Source: Campylobacter sp. (GTDB lineage Bacteria > Campylobacterota > Campylobacteria > Campylobacterales > Campylobacteraceae). From it: a stretch of 6,210 nucleotides of DNA. The translations under genes were made by a program, and so were the position numbers. Numbering within the stretch: the stretch's first letter is position 1; each line of letters starts with the position of its first letter. The notes under the pieces are model-generated. The model was not told the origin of the DNA, ran no database searches, and saw only the letters and a program-made list of their open reading frames with translations. This document shows positions 1 through 5,693 of this stretch, one piece after another. The stretch covers positions 1 through 6,210 of the forward strand of contig JAFVMP010000089.1 of the NCBI GenBank assembly GCA_017506845.1, read 5' to 3'.

Positions 1-168
1 AAGAGCTAATTCATCGCTACTTGGCTTAGCACTAGCGATATTAATTTCTTTATATAGACATAATGAATCAAGACTTAAAATCACTCCATCAAGCTCTCTT
101 GCAACCTTAATAGCTAAGTCGCTTTTTCCACTTGCAGTAGTGCCAATAATTGCAAATTCATAAAACAT
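1..168 (-). CDS. miaA: MiaA, tRNA dimethylallyltransferase, N-terminal part (cut by window edge)
   Basis: MiaA transfers a dimethylallyl group from DMAPP to N6 of A37 in tRNAs that read codons starting with U, the first step towards ms2i6A. Only the first 56 codons are inside the window. The translation starts [19 protein letters not shown], with the P-loop GTTASGKS at residues 9-16. It continues with [19 protein letters not shown] (residues 31-49), matching the family block that follows the P-loop, where D34 and S35 correspond to the conserved DS pair used in A37 recognition and catalysis. The start ATG (minus strand 168-166) follows an AAAGAG ribosome site at 180-175 with a 6-nt spacer. It is transcribed away from the large plus-strand operon. 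Nothing looks broken in the visible part; the rest lies beyond position 1. Identification is by motif recognition. Confidence 0.93.
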   Translation of the reverse strand, partial: MFYEFAIIGTTASGKSDLAIKVARELDGVILSLDSLCLYKEINIASAKPSSDELAL

Positions 169-190
169 TTTACACTCTTTATTTTTGTAT

Positions 191-196
191 ATTTTA
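191..196 (-). promoter_or_regulatory. Candidate -10 element for miaA
   Basis: On the minus strand the hexamer TAAAAT (196 to 191) lies 22 nt upstream of the miaA start codon and matches five of six bases of TATAAT. It has no TG extension and no clear -35 box, though Campylobacter promoters often lack the latter. Transcription starting about 7 nt downstream would give a short leader of around 15-17 nt that just contains the ribosome site. Very AT-rich intergenic DNA makes such hexamers common, so this is a weak call. Confidence 0.3.
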
Positions 197-241
197 CCTA
201 AACCATCACCTTAAATTGCTTAAAATCACTATTTTATCAAT

Positions 242-261
242 CAAAATTTAGATAAATTTTG
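242..261. repeat. Perfect 9-bp inverted repeat in the divergent promoter region
   Basis: The arms CAAAATTTA (242-250) and TAAATTTTG (253-261) are exact reverse complements separated by the two bases GA. The element lies directly upstream of, and overlaps the TG extension of, the proposed mqnP -10 box, a position typical of a repressor operator. The arms are nearly pure A/T, so chance occurrence is possible, but both ends carry a matching C/G pair. I recognise no known operator: it does not look like the Campylobacter Fur box. Confidence 0.4.
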
Positions 262-268
262 CTAAAAT
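257..268 (+). promoter_or_regulatory. Extended -10 promoter for the mqnP-polA operon
   Basis: The stretch TTTTGCTAAAAT contains an extended -10 element (TGC followed by TAAAAT at 263-268), preceded by a T run as is usual for sigma-70 promoters in Campylobacter. No convincing -35 hexamer is visible, which is also normal in this group. A start about 7 nt downstream (near 275) would give a leader of roughly 13 nt that includes the ribosome site GAAGGA (277-282), 5 nt before the mqnP ATG. It is the only clear promoter upstream of the long plus-strand gene run. Confidence 0.6.
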
Positions 269-287
269 AATGACTTGAAGGAAAAAT

Positions 288-1157
288 ATGGCGAAATTTA
301 TACAAATTTTAAAAGATATTAATGAATTAATTGTATTTAAACATTCTGTTTTTGCCTTGCCATTTATATTTGTGGCGATGATTGTAGCTTCAAAAAGTGC
401 AAATGGTTCGGTTTGGTTTGGTTTTGAATTGTTGATTTTGGGGTTATTTTGTGCAGTTAGTGCTAGAAATTTTGCTATGGGAGCAAATCGTTATCTAGAT
501 AGAGATATTGACAAAGATAATCCACGTTGCGCTTCTCGTCCAAGTGTAGATGGTAGAATTGGCAGTAAGAATTTATTAATCTTTATTTGGTTAAACGCAT
601 TAATTTTTGTAGTTGTAGCATATTTTATAAATTCACTTGCATTTTGGTTAAGCTTTCCGATTTTAGCAATTCTAGGAGCATATTCGTACTTTAAAAGATT
701 TTCTAGCCTTGCACATGTAGTTCTTGGGATATGTCTTGGGCTCTCACCAATTGCTGGGGCTATTGCAGTGCTTGCTGATATACCTTTGTGGGTAATTTTG
801 TTATCTTGCGGGGTTGTCTTTTGGGTGGCCGGATTTGATATTTTATACTCTTTGCAAGATATGGAATATGATAAAAAAATGGGATTATTTAGTATCCCTA
901 GTATTTATGGGGCGCAGGCTTCGATGTTTATTTGTGCTCTTTTTCATTTTCTTACAATACTTTTTTGGCTACTTTTTGCTATTAGTGCAAAGCTTGGAAT
1001 AATAGGATTTATAGGTGTAGTAGTTAGTGGAATTATTTTATATCTTGAACATAGAATTGTTAGACGAGATTTTAGCAAGATCGATAGAGCATTTTTTACT
1101 TTAAATGGCTATTTAGGGATTATATTTTTTATCTTTGTATTGGTGAGTTTATGGTAG
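288..1157 (+). CDS. mqnP: UbiA-family prenyltransferase, probable MqnP of the futalosine menaquinone pathway
   Basis: This is an integral membrane prenyltransferase of the UbiA superfamily, 289 residues, the usual size. Two aspartate motifs mark the active site: NRYLDRDID (N67, D71, D75; the NxxxDxxxD motif) and DILYSLQDMEYD (D184, Y187, D191, D195; the second Asp-rich motif), which together bind the Mg-diphosphate of the polyprenyl donor. About eight to nine hydrophobic segments alternate with short loops. Campylobacters make menaquinone by the futalosine route, and their single UbiA-type enzyme in this genomic setting is expected to be MqnP, which prenylates the naphthoate intermediate at the inner membrane. 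That assignment rests on lineage rather than on a residue I can see; UbiA itself (4-hydroxybenzoate as acceptor) is the alternative. The ATG follows a good GAAGGA site. It is the first gene of the run, and its last 7 nt overlap the next gene. Confidence 0.85.
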   Translation: MAKFIQILKDINELIVFKHSVFALPFIFVAMIVASKSANGSVWFGFELLILGLFCAVSARNFAMGANRYLDRDIDKDNPRCASRPSVDGRIGSKNLLIFIWLNALIFVVVAYFINSLAFWLSFPILAILGAYSYFKRFSSLAHVVLGICLGLSPIAGAIAVLADIPLWVILLSCGVVFWVAGFDILYSLQDMEYDKKMGLFSIPSIYGAQASMFICALFHFLTILFWLLFAISAKLGIIGFIGVVVSGIILYLEHRIVRRDFSKIDRAFFTLNGYLGIIFFIFVLVSLW

Positions 1158-1657
1158 ATTTTAGATTGATTAGTAGTAGGGTTGAGATTGAGTTTGAACC
1201 CGATATGGATGGGGCGCACGAGAGTGAGTTTAATCAAAGTAGGAGCAATATCGATGAGTGGCTAAGCATCGAGATGGTTAGGGGTGAGGGTGAGAATAGC
1301 GATCCGCTAACTATAAAGCTTTTAGTTGAACTATATAAAAAAGTAGAAGAGTTATCAAATATCATTAAAAATCAGCACACCCCGCCAAAGCCACTTAAAT
1401 TTTGCCTTGATACTAGTAAAATCGGATATGAGGGATTTGAATTTGATAAAGATTGTTTAGAAGTTGGGACTAGTTATTTTGCTAGGGTAAATTTGCCATT
1501 ATTTATCAAGCGTGAAGTTATGGTATATTTTAAAGCAATTACGCCAAATTGTGCTAAGATTTTAAAAATTTCAAGAGGTAATGAGCGTGAGTGGAACGCT
1601 TTTGTAGCTGAGAGCGAGAGATTAGAGATAAGGAAGGTTAAAAATAGTGAGCAATGA
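1151..1657 (+). CDS. Uncharacterised protein with a divergent PilZ-like C-terminal domain
   Basis: A 168-residue soluble protein without signal peptide or membrane segment. Residues 1-50 are acidic and look flexible; residues 52-74 (LTIKLLVELYKKVEELSNIIKN) form a likely amphipathic helix or short coiled coil. The C-terminal half (about 78-165) resembles a PilZ beta-barrel: LDTSKIGYEGFEF gives D87, S89 and G92 of the DxSxxG motif, followed by a conserved-looking strand pattern (LEVGTSYFARVNLP, then VMVYFKAI) and a closing charged helix. The RxxxR motif that contacts c-di-GMP in canonical PilZ proteins is missing upstream, where the sequence reads HTPPKPLKFCL. If the fold is right, it probably does not bind c-di-GMP in the usual way. 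The start overlaps mqnP by 7 nt and the end overlaps the next gene by 11 nt, suggesting coupling. The first 150 nt are clearly richer in G than the rest. The PilZ link is my inference. Confidence 0.75.
   Translation: MVDFRLISSRVEIEFEPDMDGAHESEFNQSRSNIDEWLSIEMVRGEGENSDPLTIKLLVELYKKVEELSNIIKNQHTPPKPLKFCLDTSKIGYEGFEFDKDCLEVGTSYFARVNLPLFIKREVMVYFKAITPNCAKILKISRGNEREWNAFVAESERLEIRKVKNSEQ
1631..1637 (+). promoter_or_regulatory. Strong ribosome binding site that fixes a GTG start
   Basis: AGGAAGG lies 9 nt before GTG at 1647 and inside the 3' end of the preceding gene. It supports the GTG start of the coiled-coil protein. The nearby ATG at 1654 is in another frame, and no in-frame ATG exists before the hydrophobic segment. 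Confidence 0.6.
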
Positions 1658-2174
1658 GTTATTACTTTATGTAGCATTTGTGCTATTATTGGGTGTGTTT
1701 GGGGCGATATTTTGGCTAAGAGATAAGCAAGTAAATCTAAAATTTGCTAAATTTGAATTAGCAATAGAGGGTCTAATAAAAGAGAATTATCAGCTCAAAA
1801 AACAACTAACAGAATTAGCACAAACTCCGCCACCAGTGCTACAAAATCCAGTTGATATGAGTCAGATAGAGCATCAAATTGATATTAAAATTAGCGAAGG
1901 ATTAAGTCATAAAATCGCTCCAATAATAGAAAATGTTCGTATAATAGAACAATCTGTAAATGAGATAAAAGATGATCAATTAGATAGGCTATACAACCTT
2001 GAAGAACGAACTAAAAGTATAAGCAAAATTACACCGCCAAGTTTTGAAGTAAGCAATGAGAGCAAGGTAGTTGAGATGTATAGGGCTGGAAAAAGTCCTG
2101 AGATGATTGCTAAAGATCTTCAACTAGGCGTAGGACAAGTTACGATGATTTTGAAATTTAAAAAAGAGATGTAA
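1647..2174 (+). CDS. Membrane-anchored coiled-coil protein with C-terminal helix-turn-helix (SwrB/DUF2802-like layout)
   Basis: A 175-residue protein of unknown function. Residues 5-24 form one N-terminal transmembrane helix ([20 protein letters not shown]), followed by RDK, which predicts a cytoplasmic body. Residues about 31-58 and 72-128 are charged, heptad-like helices, split by a proline-rich break (TPPPVLQNP). The end, residues 139-173, is a compact helix-turn-helix: [20 protein letters not shown] then [10 protein letters not shown], the pattern seen at the end of DUF2802 and DUF6115/SwrB-type proteins and related to resolvase-type HTHs. In Bacillus, SwrB with the same order of parts promotes flagellar assembly; whether that role carries over is speculation. 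The HTH may serve protein contact rather than DNA binding. GTG start with a strong AGGAAGG site. It overlaps the preceding PilZ-like gene by 11 nt, and its TAA shares one base with the moaA ATG. Confidence 0.8.
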   Translation: MSNELLLYVAFVLLLGVFGAIFWLRDKQVNLKFAKFELAIEGLIKENYQLKKQLTELAQTPPPVLQNPVDMSQIEHQIDIKISEGLSHKIAPIIENVRIIEQSVNEIKDDQLDRLYNLEERTKSISKITPPSFEVSNESKVVEMYRAGKSPEMIAKDLQLGVGQVTMILKFKKEM

Positions 2175-3145
2175 TGCTAGTTGATAAATTTGGTAGAGTG
2201 ATTGATTATTTAAGAATTTCTGTAACTGAGCTATGTAATTTTAAATGTAGATATTGTATGCCAGAAGATAATCAATTCAATAGCATTGGTAGGGATAATA
2301 TCTTAAGCTACGAAGAGATGTTTGAATTTGTTAAAATTTGCCTTGATAATGGAGTAAAAAAGGTTAGACTCACAGGTGGTGAGCCGCTAGTAAGAAAAGA
2401 TATTCAAAAATTTGTTAAAATGATAAATGATTATAAGCCAGGTCTTGATTTGGCGATGACGACAAATGGATATTATCTAAAGCAAAAAGCTAAAGAGTTA
2501 AGAGAGGCTGGATTAAAAAGATTAAATATATCGCTTGATACTTTAGATGCTAAAAAGGCCAATTTTCTAGCTAGAAAGGAAGTTTTAAGCTATGTTTTAG
2601 CTGGAATTGATGAGGCAGTAAATGAAGGATTTGCAATAAAGCTAAATACTGTTGCTTTGCGTGGAGTAAATGATGGAGAGTTAATAGAGCTTTTAGAGTT
2701 TGCAAAAAGCAAAAATGCTCAAATTCGTTATATCGAATTTATGGAAAATACCCACGCTGCTAGTGATTTAAAGGGACTTAAAAAGGATGATATTTTAGAA
2801 ATATTATCTAAAAAGTATAGTATAAAAGAGATTACAAAAAGCCCAAACAGCCCTTCAAGCCTATTTGAAACCAGCGATGGATATAAATTTGGAATAATTG
2901 ATCCACATAAGCATGATTTTTGTGCTAGTTGTAACCGCTTACGCCTAAGTGCTGATGGGCTTTTAATTCCATGTTTATACTATGAAGATGGTCAAAGCAT
3001 AAAAGAAGCTATGAGAGATGGCGATTACGCAAAGGCTAGAGAGATTTTAAAATCTGTTTTAGATGCAAAACCTGAGAAGAACAAATGGGAAAATGACGGT
3101 AAAGGCGAGATCTCAAGTAGGGCATTTTATCAAACTGGCGGATAA
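2174..3145 (+). CDS. moaA: MoaA, GTP 3',8-cyclase (molybdenum cofactor step 1)
   Basis: MoaA is a radical-SAM enzyme that converts GTP to 3',8-cyclo-7,8-dihydro-GTP, which MoaC turns into cyclic pyranopterin monophosphate. All landmarks are present in the 323 residues: the SAM-cluster motif CNFKCRYC (C21, C25, C28), the glycine-rich [12 protein letters not shown] (from residue 66), NISLDTL (118-124), and the second, substrate-binding cluster from C250, C253 and C267 ([19 protein letters not shown]). The protein ends in GG, the conserved tail that reaches into the active site. Length is normal. The start overlaps the previous stop by one base (TAATG), behind an AAAGAG site, so translation is probably coupled. 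Molybdopterin is needed for formate dehydrogenase, nitrate reductase and similar respiratory enzymes of this group. No other moa gene is in the window; the immediate downstream partner is another radical-SAM enzyme. Confidence 0.97.
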   Translation: MLVDKFGRVIDYLRISVTELCNFKCRYCMPEDNQFNSIGRDNILSYEEMFEFVKICLDNGVKKVRLTGGEPLVRKDIQKFVKMINDYKPGLDLAMTTNGYYLKQKAKELREAGLKRLNISLDTLDAKKANFLARKEVLSYVLAGIDEAVNEGFAIKLNTVALRGVNDGELIELLEFAKSKNAQIRYIEFMENTHAASDLKGLKKDDILEILSKKYSIKEITKSPNSPSSLFETSDGYKFGIIDPHKHDFCASCNRLRLSADGLLIPCLYYEDGQSIKEAMRDGDYAKAREILKSVLDAKPEKNKWENDGKGEISSRAFYQTGG

Positions 3146-3146
3146 T

Positions 3147-3872
3147 ATGGTTGAGGTTGTTGAGTATTTTAGCTCTATTCAAGGAGAGGGAAAATTTCAA
3201 GGTAAAAATGCATTTTTTATCCGTCTTGGTGGATGTAATCTTAAATGCGTTGGGTTTGGTTGTTCTCTTCGCTCACCAAAAACTGGAGAGATGTTATTAG
3301 GGTGCGATACTATTAGAGCCGCACAATCATCGCATTTTGAGTATGAAAAATTTGACTCTCAGCGTTTAATTAGCTTACTTCTTGGGTTAAAACATAAACC
3401 TTTAATCATTATCACTGGTGGCGAGCCGCTTATTCATCACGCTGATAGAGATCTGCTTAAATTTCTTGAGTATGCTATTAGTGTGGGATTTAGCGTACAG
3501 TTTGAGACAAATGGAACAATTGATGTTGATTTTGCTAAATTTCCAATATATAAAAAATGCACTTTTGCTGTAAGTGTAAAATTAGCCCTAAGTGGTGAGC
3601 CAGCCCATAAAAGAATTAATAAAAAAGCGTTAAAATCACTATTTAGCAATGCTAGTTGTTTTTATAAATTTGTAACTACTGGTGAGCAGATTGATGAAAT
3701 TAAAGATATTTTAGCTTTACAAAATGGCGAGGTTTGGTGTATGCCTTTAGCAAGAGACCAAAATGAGCTAGAATACAACGCTAAAAATGTAGTAAATTTA
3801 TGTATAGAAAATGGATTTAATTATAGCGATAGATTGCATATTCGAATTTGGAATGATTTAGATGGAGTTTAA
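3147..3872 (+). CDS. queE: QueE, 7-carboxy-7-deazaguanine synthase with unusual cysteine spacing
   Basis: QueE rearranges 6-carboxytetrahydropterin (the QueD product) to 7-carboxy-7-deazaguanine on the way to preQ0 and queuosine in tRNA. The 241-residue protein starts with the family signature VEYFSSIQGEGKFQGKNAFF, has GGEP at 91-94, FETNGT at 119-124, and ends in the characteristic LHIRIWND. The Fe-S motif is odd: C30 and C34 give CxxxC, but the usual CxxCDT is interrupted, and the CDT (C53, D54, T55) comes 18 residues after C34. C39 lies within that insertion. The third ligand is therefore probably C53, with C39 as alternative. A start 84 nt upstream in frame (3063) exists but would add 28 residues not seen in the family and overlap moaA by 83 nt, so I chose ATG 3147, one base after the moaA stop, with a weak GGCGGA site. 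queD follows after 3 nt. Confidence 0.93.
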   Translation: MVEVVEYFSSIQGEGKFQGKNAFFIRLGGCNLKCVGFGCSLRSPKTGEMLLGCDTIRAAQSSHFEYEKFDSQRLISLLLGLKHKPLIIITGGEPLIHHADRDLLKFLEYAISVGFSVQFETNGTIDVDFAKFPIYKKCTFAVSVKLALSGEPAHKRINKKALKSLFSNASCFYKFVTTGEQIDEIKDILALQNGEVWCMPLARDQNELEYNAKNVVNLCIENGFNYSDRLHIRIWNDLDGV

Positions 3873-3875
3873 TGT

Positions 3876-4457
3876 ATGATAATTAGAAAAATTTATGATT
3901 TTGAAAATGCTCATATAGTTAGATTTTGTAGCTCTAAACGCTGCAAAGAGAGTATTCATGGTCATAGTTATAGATGTGAAGTATTATTAAAATCTGATTA
4001 TCTTGATGCTGCTGGTATGGTTTATGATTTTGGCCTTATGAAACAGCACATTAGAATGATTATTGATAGTTTTGATCATACTACTACACTTTACGCAAAA
4101 GATAGCAATGAGTATAAAAATGATATGAAAAAGCACTCTAAACGCTGGATAGAGCTTCCATATAACCCAAGCGCTGAACATTTTAGCCGTATATTTTTTG
4201 TATTAATTGATAAGCTACTTAGTCAGTGCGTTATGCAAAATGGTGAAAAAGGTGTAGAGCTTTATAGTATTATTGTGCATGAAACAGCTACTGGTTATGC
4301 GCAGTGTTTTAGAGAGGATGCATATAGCCCTAAAATGGGAATAATAAATTTAGATGAGATAATTTTTAGCGATGAGATTAAAGCTGAGTGGAATGATTTT
4401 GATTTTTACGAAAAGCTTAAAAATGGCTTTAAATTTATAAATCCAAAGGAGTGTTGA
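3876..4457 (+). CDS. queD: QueD, 6-carboxy-5,6,7,8-tetrahydropterin synthase (long form)
   Basis: QueD converts 7,8-dihydroneopterin triphosphate to 6-carboxytetrahydropterin, the substrate of the QueE encoded just upstream. It belongs to the PTPS/QueD T-fold family. The zinc ligands are H13 (FENAH) and H28 and H30 (IHGHSY); the likely catalytic cysteine is C23, with C18 nearby. Further family positions are YDFG (50-53), FDH (66-68, D67 and H68), the NPSAEH block (97-102, E101) and VHETATGYA (134-142, E136). At 193 residues it is much longer than the roughly 120 of E. coli QueD, because of an insertion around residues 72-95 and a C-terminal extension of about 45 residues (from 149). The GGAG site at 3864-3867 sits 8 nt before the ATG. 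Its TGA shares one base with the start of the next gene. A sepiapterin-forming PTPS is unlikely beside queE. Confidence 0.92.
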   Translation: MIIRKIYDFENAHIVRFCSSKRCKESIHGHSYRCEVLLKSDYLDAAGMVYDFGLMKQHIRMIIDSFDHTTTLYAKDSNEYKNDMKKHSKRWIELPYNPSAEHFSRIFFVLIDKLLSQCVMQNGEKGVELYSIIVHETATGYAQCFREDAYSPKMGIINLDEIIFSDEIKAEWNDFDFYEKLKNGFKFINPKEC

Positions 4458-4636
4458 TGAAAAGATTAGCACTAGTATTTTTACTAATTTTTAGTTTTTA
4501 TGGTTGTGATAAGAGTGAGCCAAAAATTGATAAAAATGATGGCGTAGAGATTCCGCCCCCAGGTGTTCCAATATCTAAAAGTGATGGCAACGCAAGCATA
4601 GATAGCGAATTTCCTCCAATACCGGTGGCAGAATGA
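4457..4636 (+). CDS. Very small proline-rich lipoprotein, function unknown
   Basis: A 59-residue protein with a positively charged start (MKR), a hydrophobic stretch at 4-15 and a cysteine at 17 in the context SFYGC-DKSE, a plausible but imperfect lipobox (Phe rather than Leu at -3). Processing would leave a 43-residue acidic, proline-rich peptide (PPPGVP, PPIPV) with no recognisable domain. Asp at +2 would mean inner-membrane retention under the E. coli rule, which may not apply here. I chose ATG 4457 because the AGGAG site at 4447-4451 sits 5 nt before it; the in-frame GTG at 4451 overlaps that site. The ATG shares one base with the queD stop, and the TGA overlaps the start of the following membrane protein gene (ATGA), so the two are likely made together. 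I do not recognise the family. Confidence 0.75.
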   Translation: MKRLALVFLLIFSFYGCDKSEPKIDKNDGVEIPPPGVPISKSDGNASIDSEFPPIPVAE

Positions 4637-5040
4637 TAGAGACATATATGATGAGCGTAAGCTTACACCTTGGATTTATAAAGATACTTTTAGCTTTGCT
4701 TGTAGTTCATTTAGGGCTTGTATTTATCGGCGATACGGCTAAGTTTAGCTATATTAAGCGTCTTATGTATTTTTTACCAACATATTATATTTTTATGGCA
4801 TTTATATTTTTTACAGGGATGTTAAATTTAGCTATTTTACACTTTGAGATGAGTTTTTCAATTTGGATAATGATAGTTTGCTGGGTGGCATTAATTCCTT
4901 TTGGAGCGATCGGTTTTAAAAGATTAAAAGCCGTTAGATTAAATAGGGAATTTGGTAAATTTAAGAAATTTATGGCTATAAAAATATTTTGTGAAATAGC
5001 TATTGTTGGATTTGGGACATTTATTGGAATTGTATTATGA
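4633..5040 (+). CDS. Four-helix inner-membrane protein with membrane histidines, function unknown
   Basis: A 135-residue hydrophobic protein with four likely membrane helices at about 11-33, 45-67, 73-95 and 114-135, and basic loops (KRLKAVRLNREFGKFKK at 96-112) that would face the cytoplasm. Three histidines (H12, H26 and H70) sit in or at the ends of helices 1 and 2. Such placement occurs in small haem- or copper-binding membrane proteins of the CopD/HemJ type, but I see no diagnostic motif for either and make no assignment. The ATG at 4633 overlaps the lipoprotein stop (ATGA), with GGTGG at 4624-4628 upstream; later ATGs at 4648 and 4651 are possible but less well placed. Its own stop overlaps the rsmE start in the same ATGA manner. 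It is probably conserved in Campylobacter, by recollection only. Confidence 0.78.
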   Translation: MIETYMMSVSLHLGFIKILLALLVVHLGLVFIGDTAKFSYIKRLMYFLPTYYIFMAFIFFTGMLNLAILHFEMSFSIWIMIVCWVALIPFGAIGFKRLKAVRLNREFGKFKKFMAIKIFCEIAIVGFGTFIGIVL

Positions 5041-5693
5041 AATTTATATATCATGCTGGTGCTGGAAGCGAGAATATAGATATTGATGGCGATAGCTTTA
5101 GCCATTTAAAAGCTCTTAGACTGACTCAAGGTAAAAGAGTAGATATAAGAAATTTAAAAGATGGATATAGCTATATTTATGAGATTATTAATATGGATAG
5201 AAGGCGAGCTAGCTTGGAATTAGTGTTTAAATCATTAATACCTTTTGTAGAGCATAAATTTGAGCTAGCGTGGGCAGTAGTTGATCCTAGCGTAATAGAA
5301 AAGAGCTTGCCAAGTTTAAACGAGCTTGGTGTAGGGCGTTTAAATTTAGTATATTGTGAGTTTTCTCAGCGAAATATCAAGCTAAATTTAGATAGATTTG
5401 AGAGAATTTTAATCGGTAGTTCGCAGCAGTGTGGTAGGAATTCTATCATAGAGATTGCAGTGTTTAATAATATTGATGAGCTTTTAGCTTATAAAAGCGA
5501 TGTAGCGCTTATTGATTTTGGTGGGGCGAGTTTATCTGGATATGAGGGCAAAGAGATGCTTTTTATCGGGCCAGAAGGTGGATTTAGTCAAAAAGAAAGA
5601 GAGAAAATTTTAACTAAATTTGCATTAAATTCACCATATATACTTCGCTCAAATAGCGCAATTATCGGCGTTGCAAGTAGGTTTTTAATATAG
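5037..5693 (+). CDS. rsmE: RsmE, 16S rRNA m3U1498 methyltransferase
   Basis: RsmE methylates N3 of U1498 in 16S rRNA within the decoding region, on the assembled 30S subunit, using SAM. It is a SPOUT enzyme with an N-terminal PUA-like part and a C-terminal trefoil-knot domain. Seen here: HLKALRLTQG (residues 23-32), matching the family's HL.VLR..G; an SQQCGRNSI block (129-137), equivalent to the usual EQ..R; FIGPEGGFSQKERE (176-189), the SAM-binding knot loop; and ILRSNSAIIGVAS (202-214), in place of the more common LR.ETA. The 218 residues are slightly short compared with about 240 in E. coli. The SNSA variant is probably lineage-typical. The start ATG overlaps the preceding stop by 4 nt; the next gene starts immediately after the TAG. 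Confidence 0.93.
   Translation: MKFIYHAGAGSENIDIDGDSFSHLKALRLTQGKRVDIRNLKDGYSYIYEIINMDRRRASLELVFKSLIPFVEHKFELAWAVVDPSVIEKSLPSLNELGVGRLNLVYCEFSQRNIKLNLDRFERILIGSSQQCGRNSIIEIAVFNNIDELLAYKSDVALIDFGGASLSGYEGKEMLFIGPEGGFSQKEREKILTKFALNSPYILRSNSAIIGVASRFLI

Noticed and set aside
220..231. Repeated word TTAAAATCACT at about 77, 220 and 3629
   Set aside because: Occurs in unrelated contexts (inside miaA, intergenic, inside queE) without regular spacing or flanking similarity; looks like chance in AT-rich DNA.
814..1002. 62-codon plus-strand frame inside mqnP
   Set aside because: Out-of-frame shadow within a clearly conserved prenyltransferase region that includes its second Asp-rich motif.
1276..1290. 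Possible G-quadruplex in the G-rich part of the PilZ-like gene
   Set aside because: Only three closely spaced G tracts (1276-1277, 1281-1284, 1287-1290); a fourth with suitable loop length is missing.
1474..1677. Minus-strand 67-codon open frame
   Set aside because: Antisense shadow of the PilZ-like gene without own context; similar shadows at 3437-3649 and 3987-4181 were dropped for the same reason.
1940..1945. TATAAT inside the coiled-coil gene as a promoter for moaA
   Set aside because: No TG extension in the right position and no -35-like sequence; one isolated hexamer in AT-rich coding DNA is expected by chance.
3063..3146. In-frame upstream ATG that would extend QueE by 28 residues
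   Set aside because: It overlaps moaA by 83 nt, adds a basic stretch not typical of QueE, and the family signature starts right at the ATG at 3147, one base after the moaA stop.
4451..4456. GTG start two codons upstream for the small lipoprotein
   Set aside because: The GTG overlaps the AGGAG ribosome site; ATG 4457 has correct spacing and a one-base overlap with the queD stop.
4785..5105. 106-codon open frame on the minus strand
   Set aside because: Lies antisense to a membrane protein gene and the rsmE start; translation is rich in Ile/Asn/Lys without domain or plausible start signals, as expected opposite AT-rich hydrophobic coding DNA.
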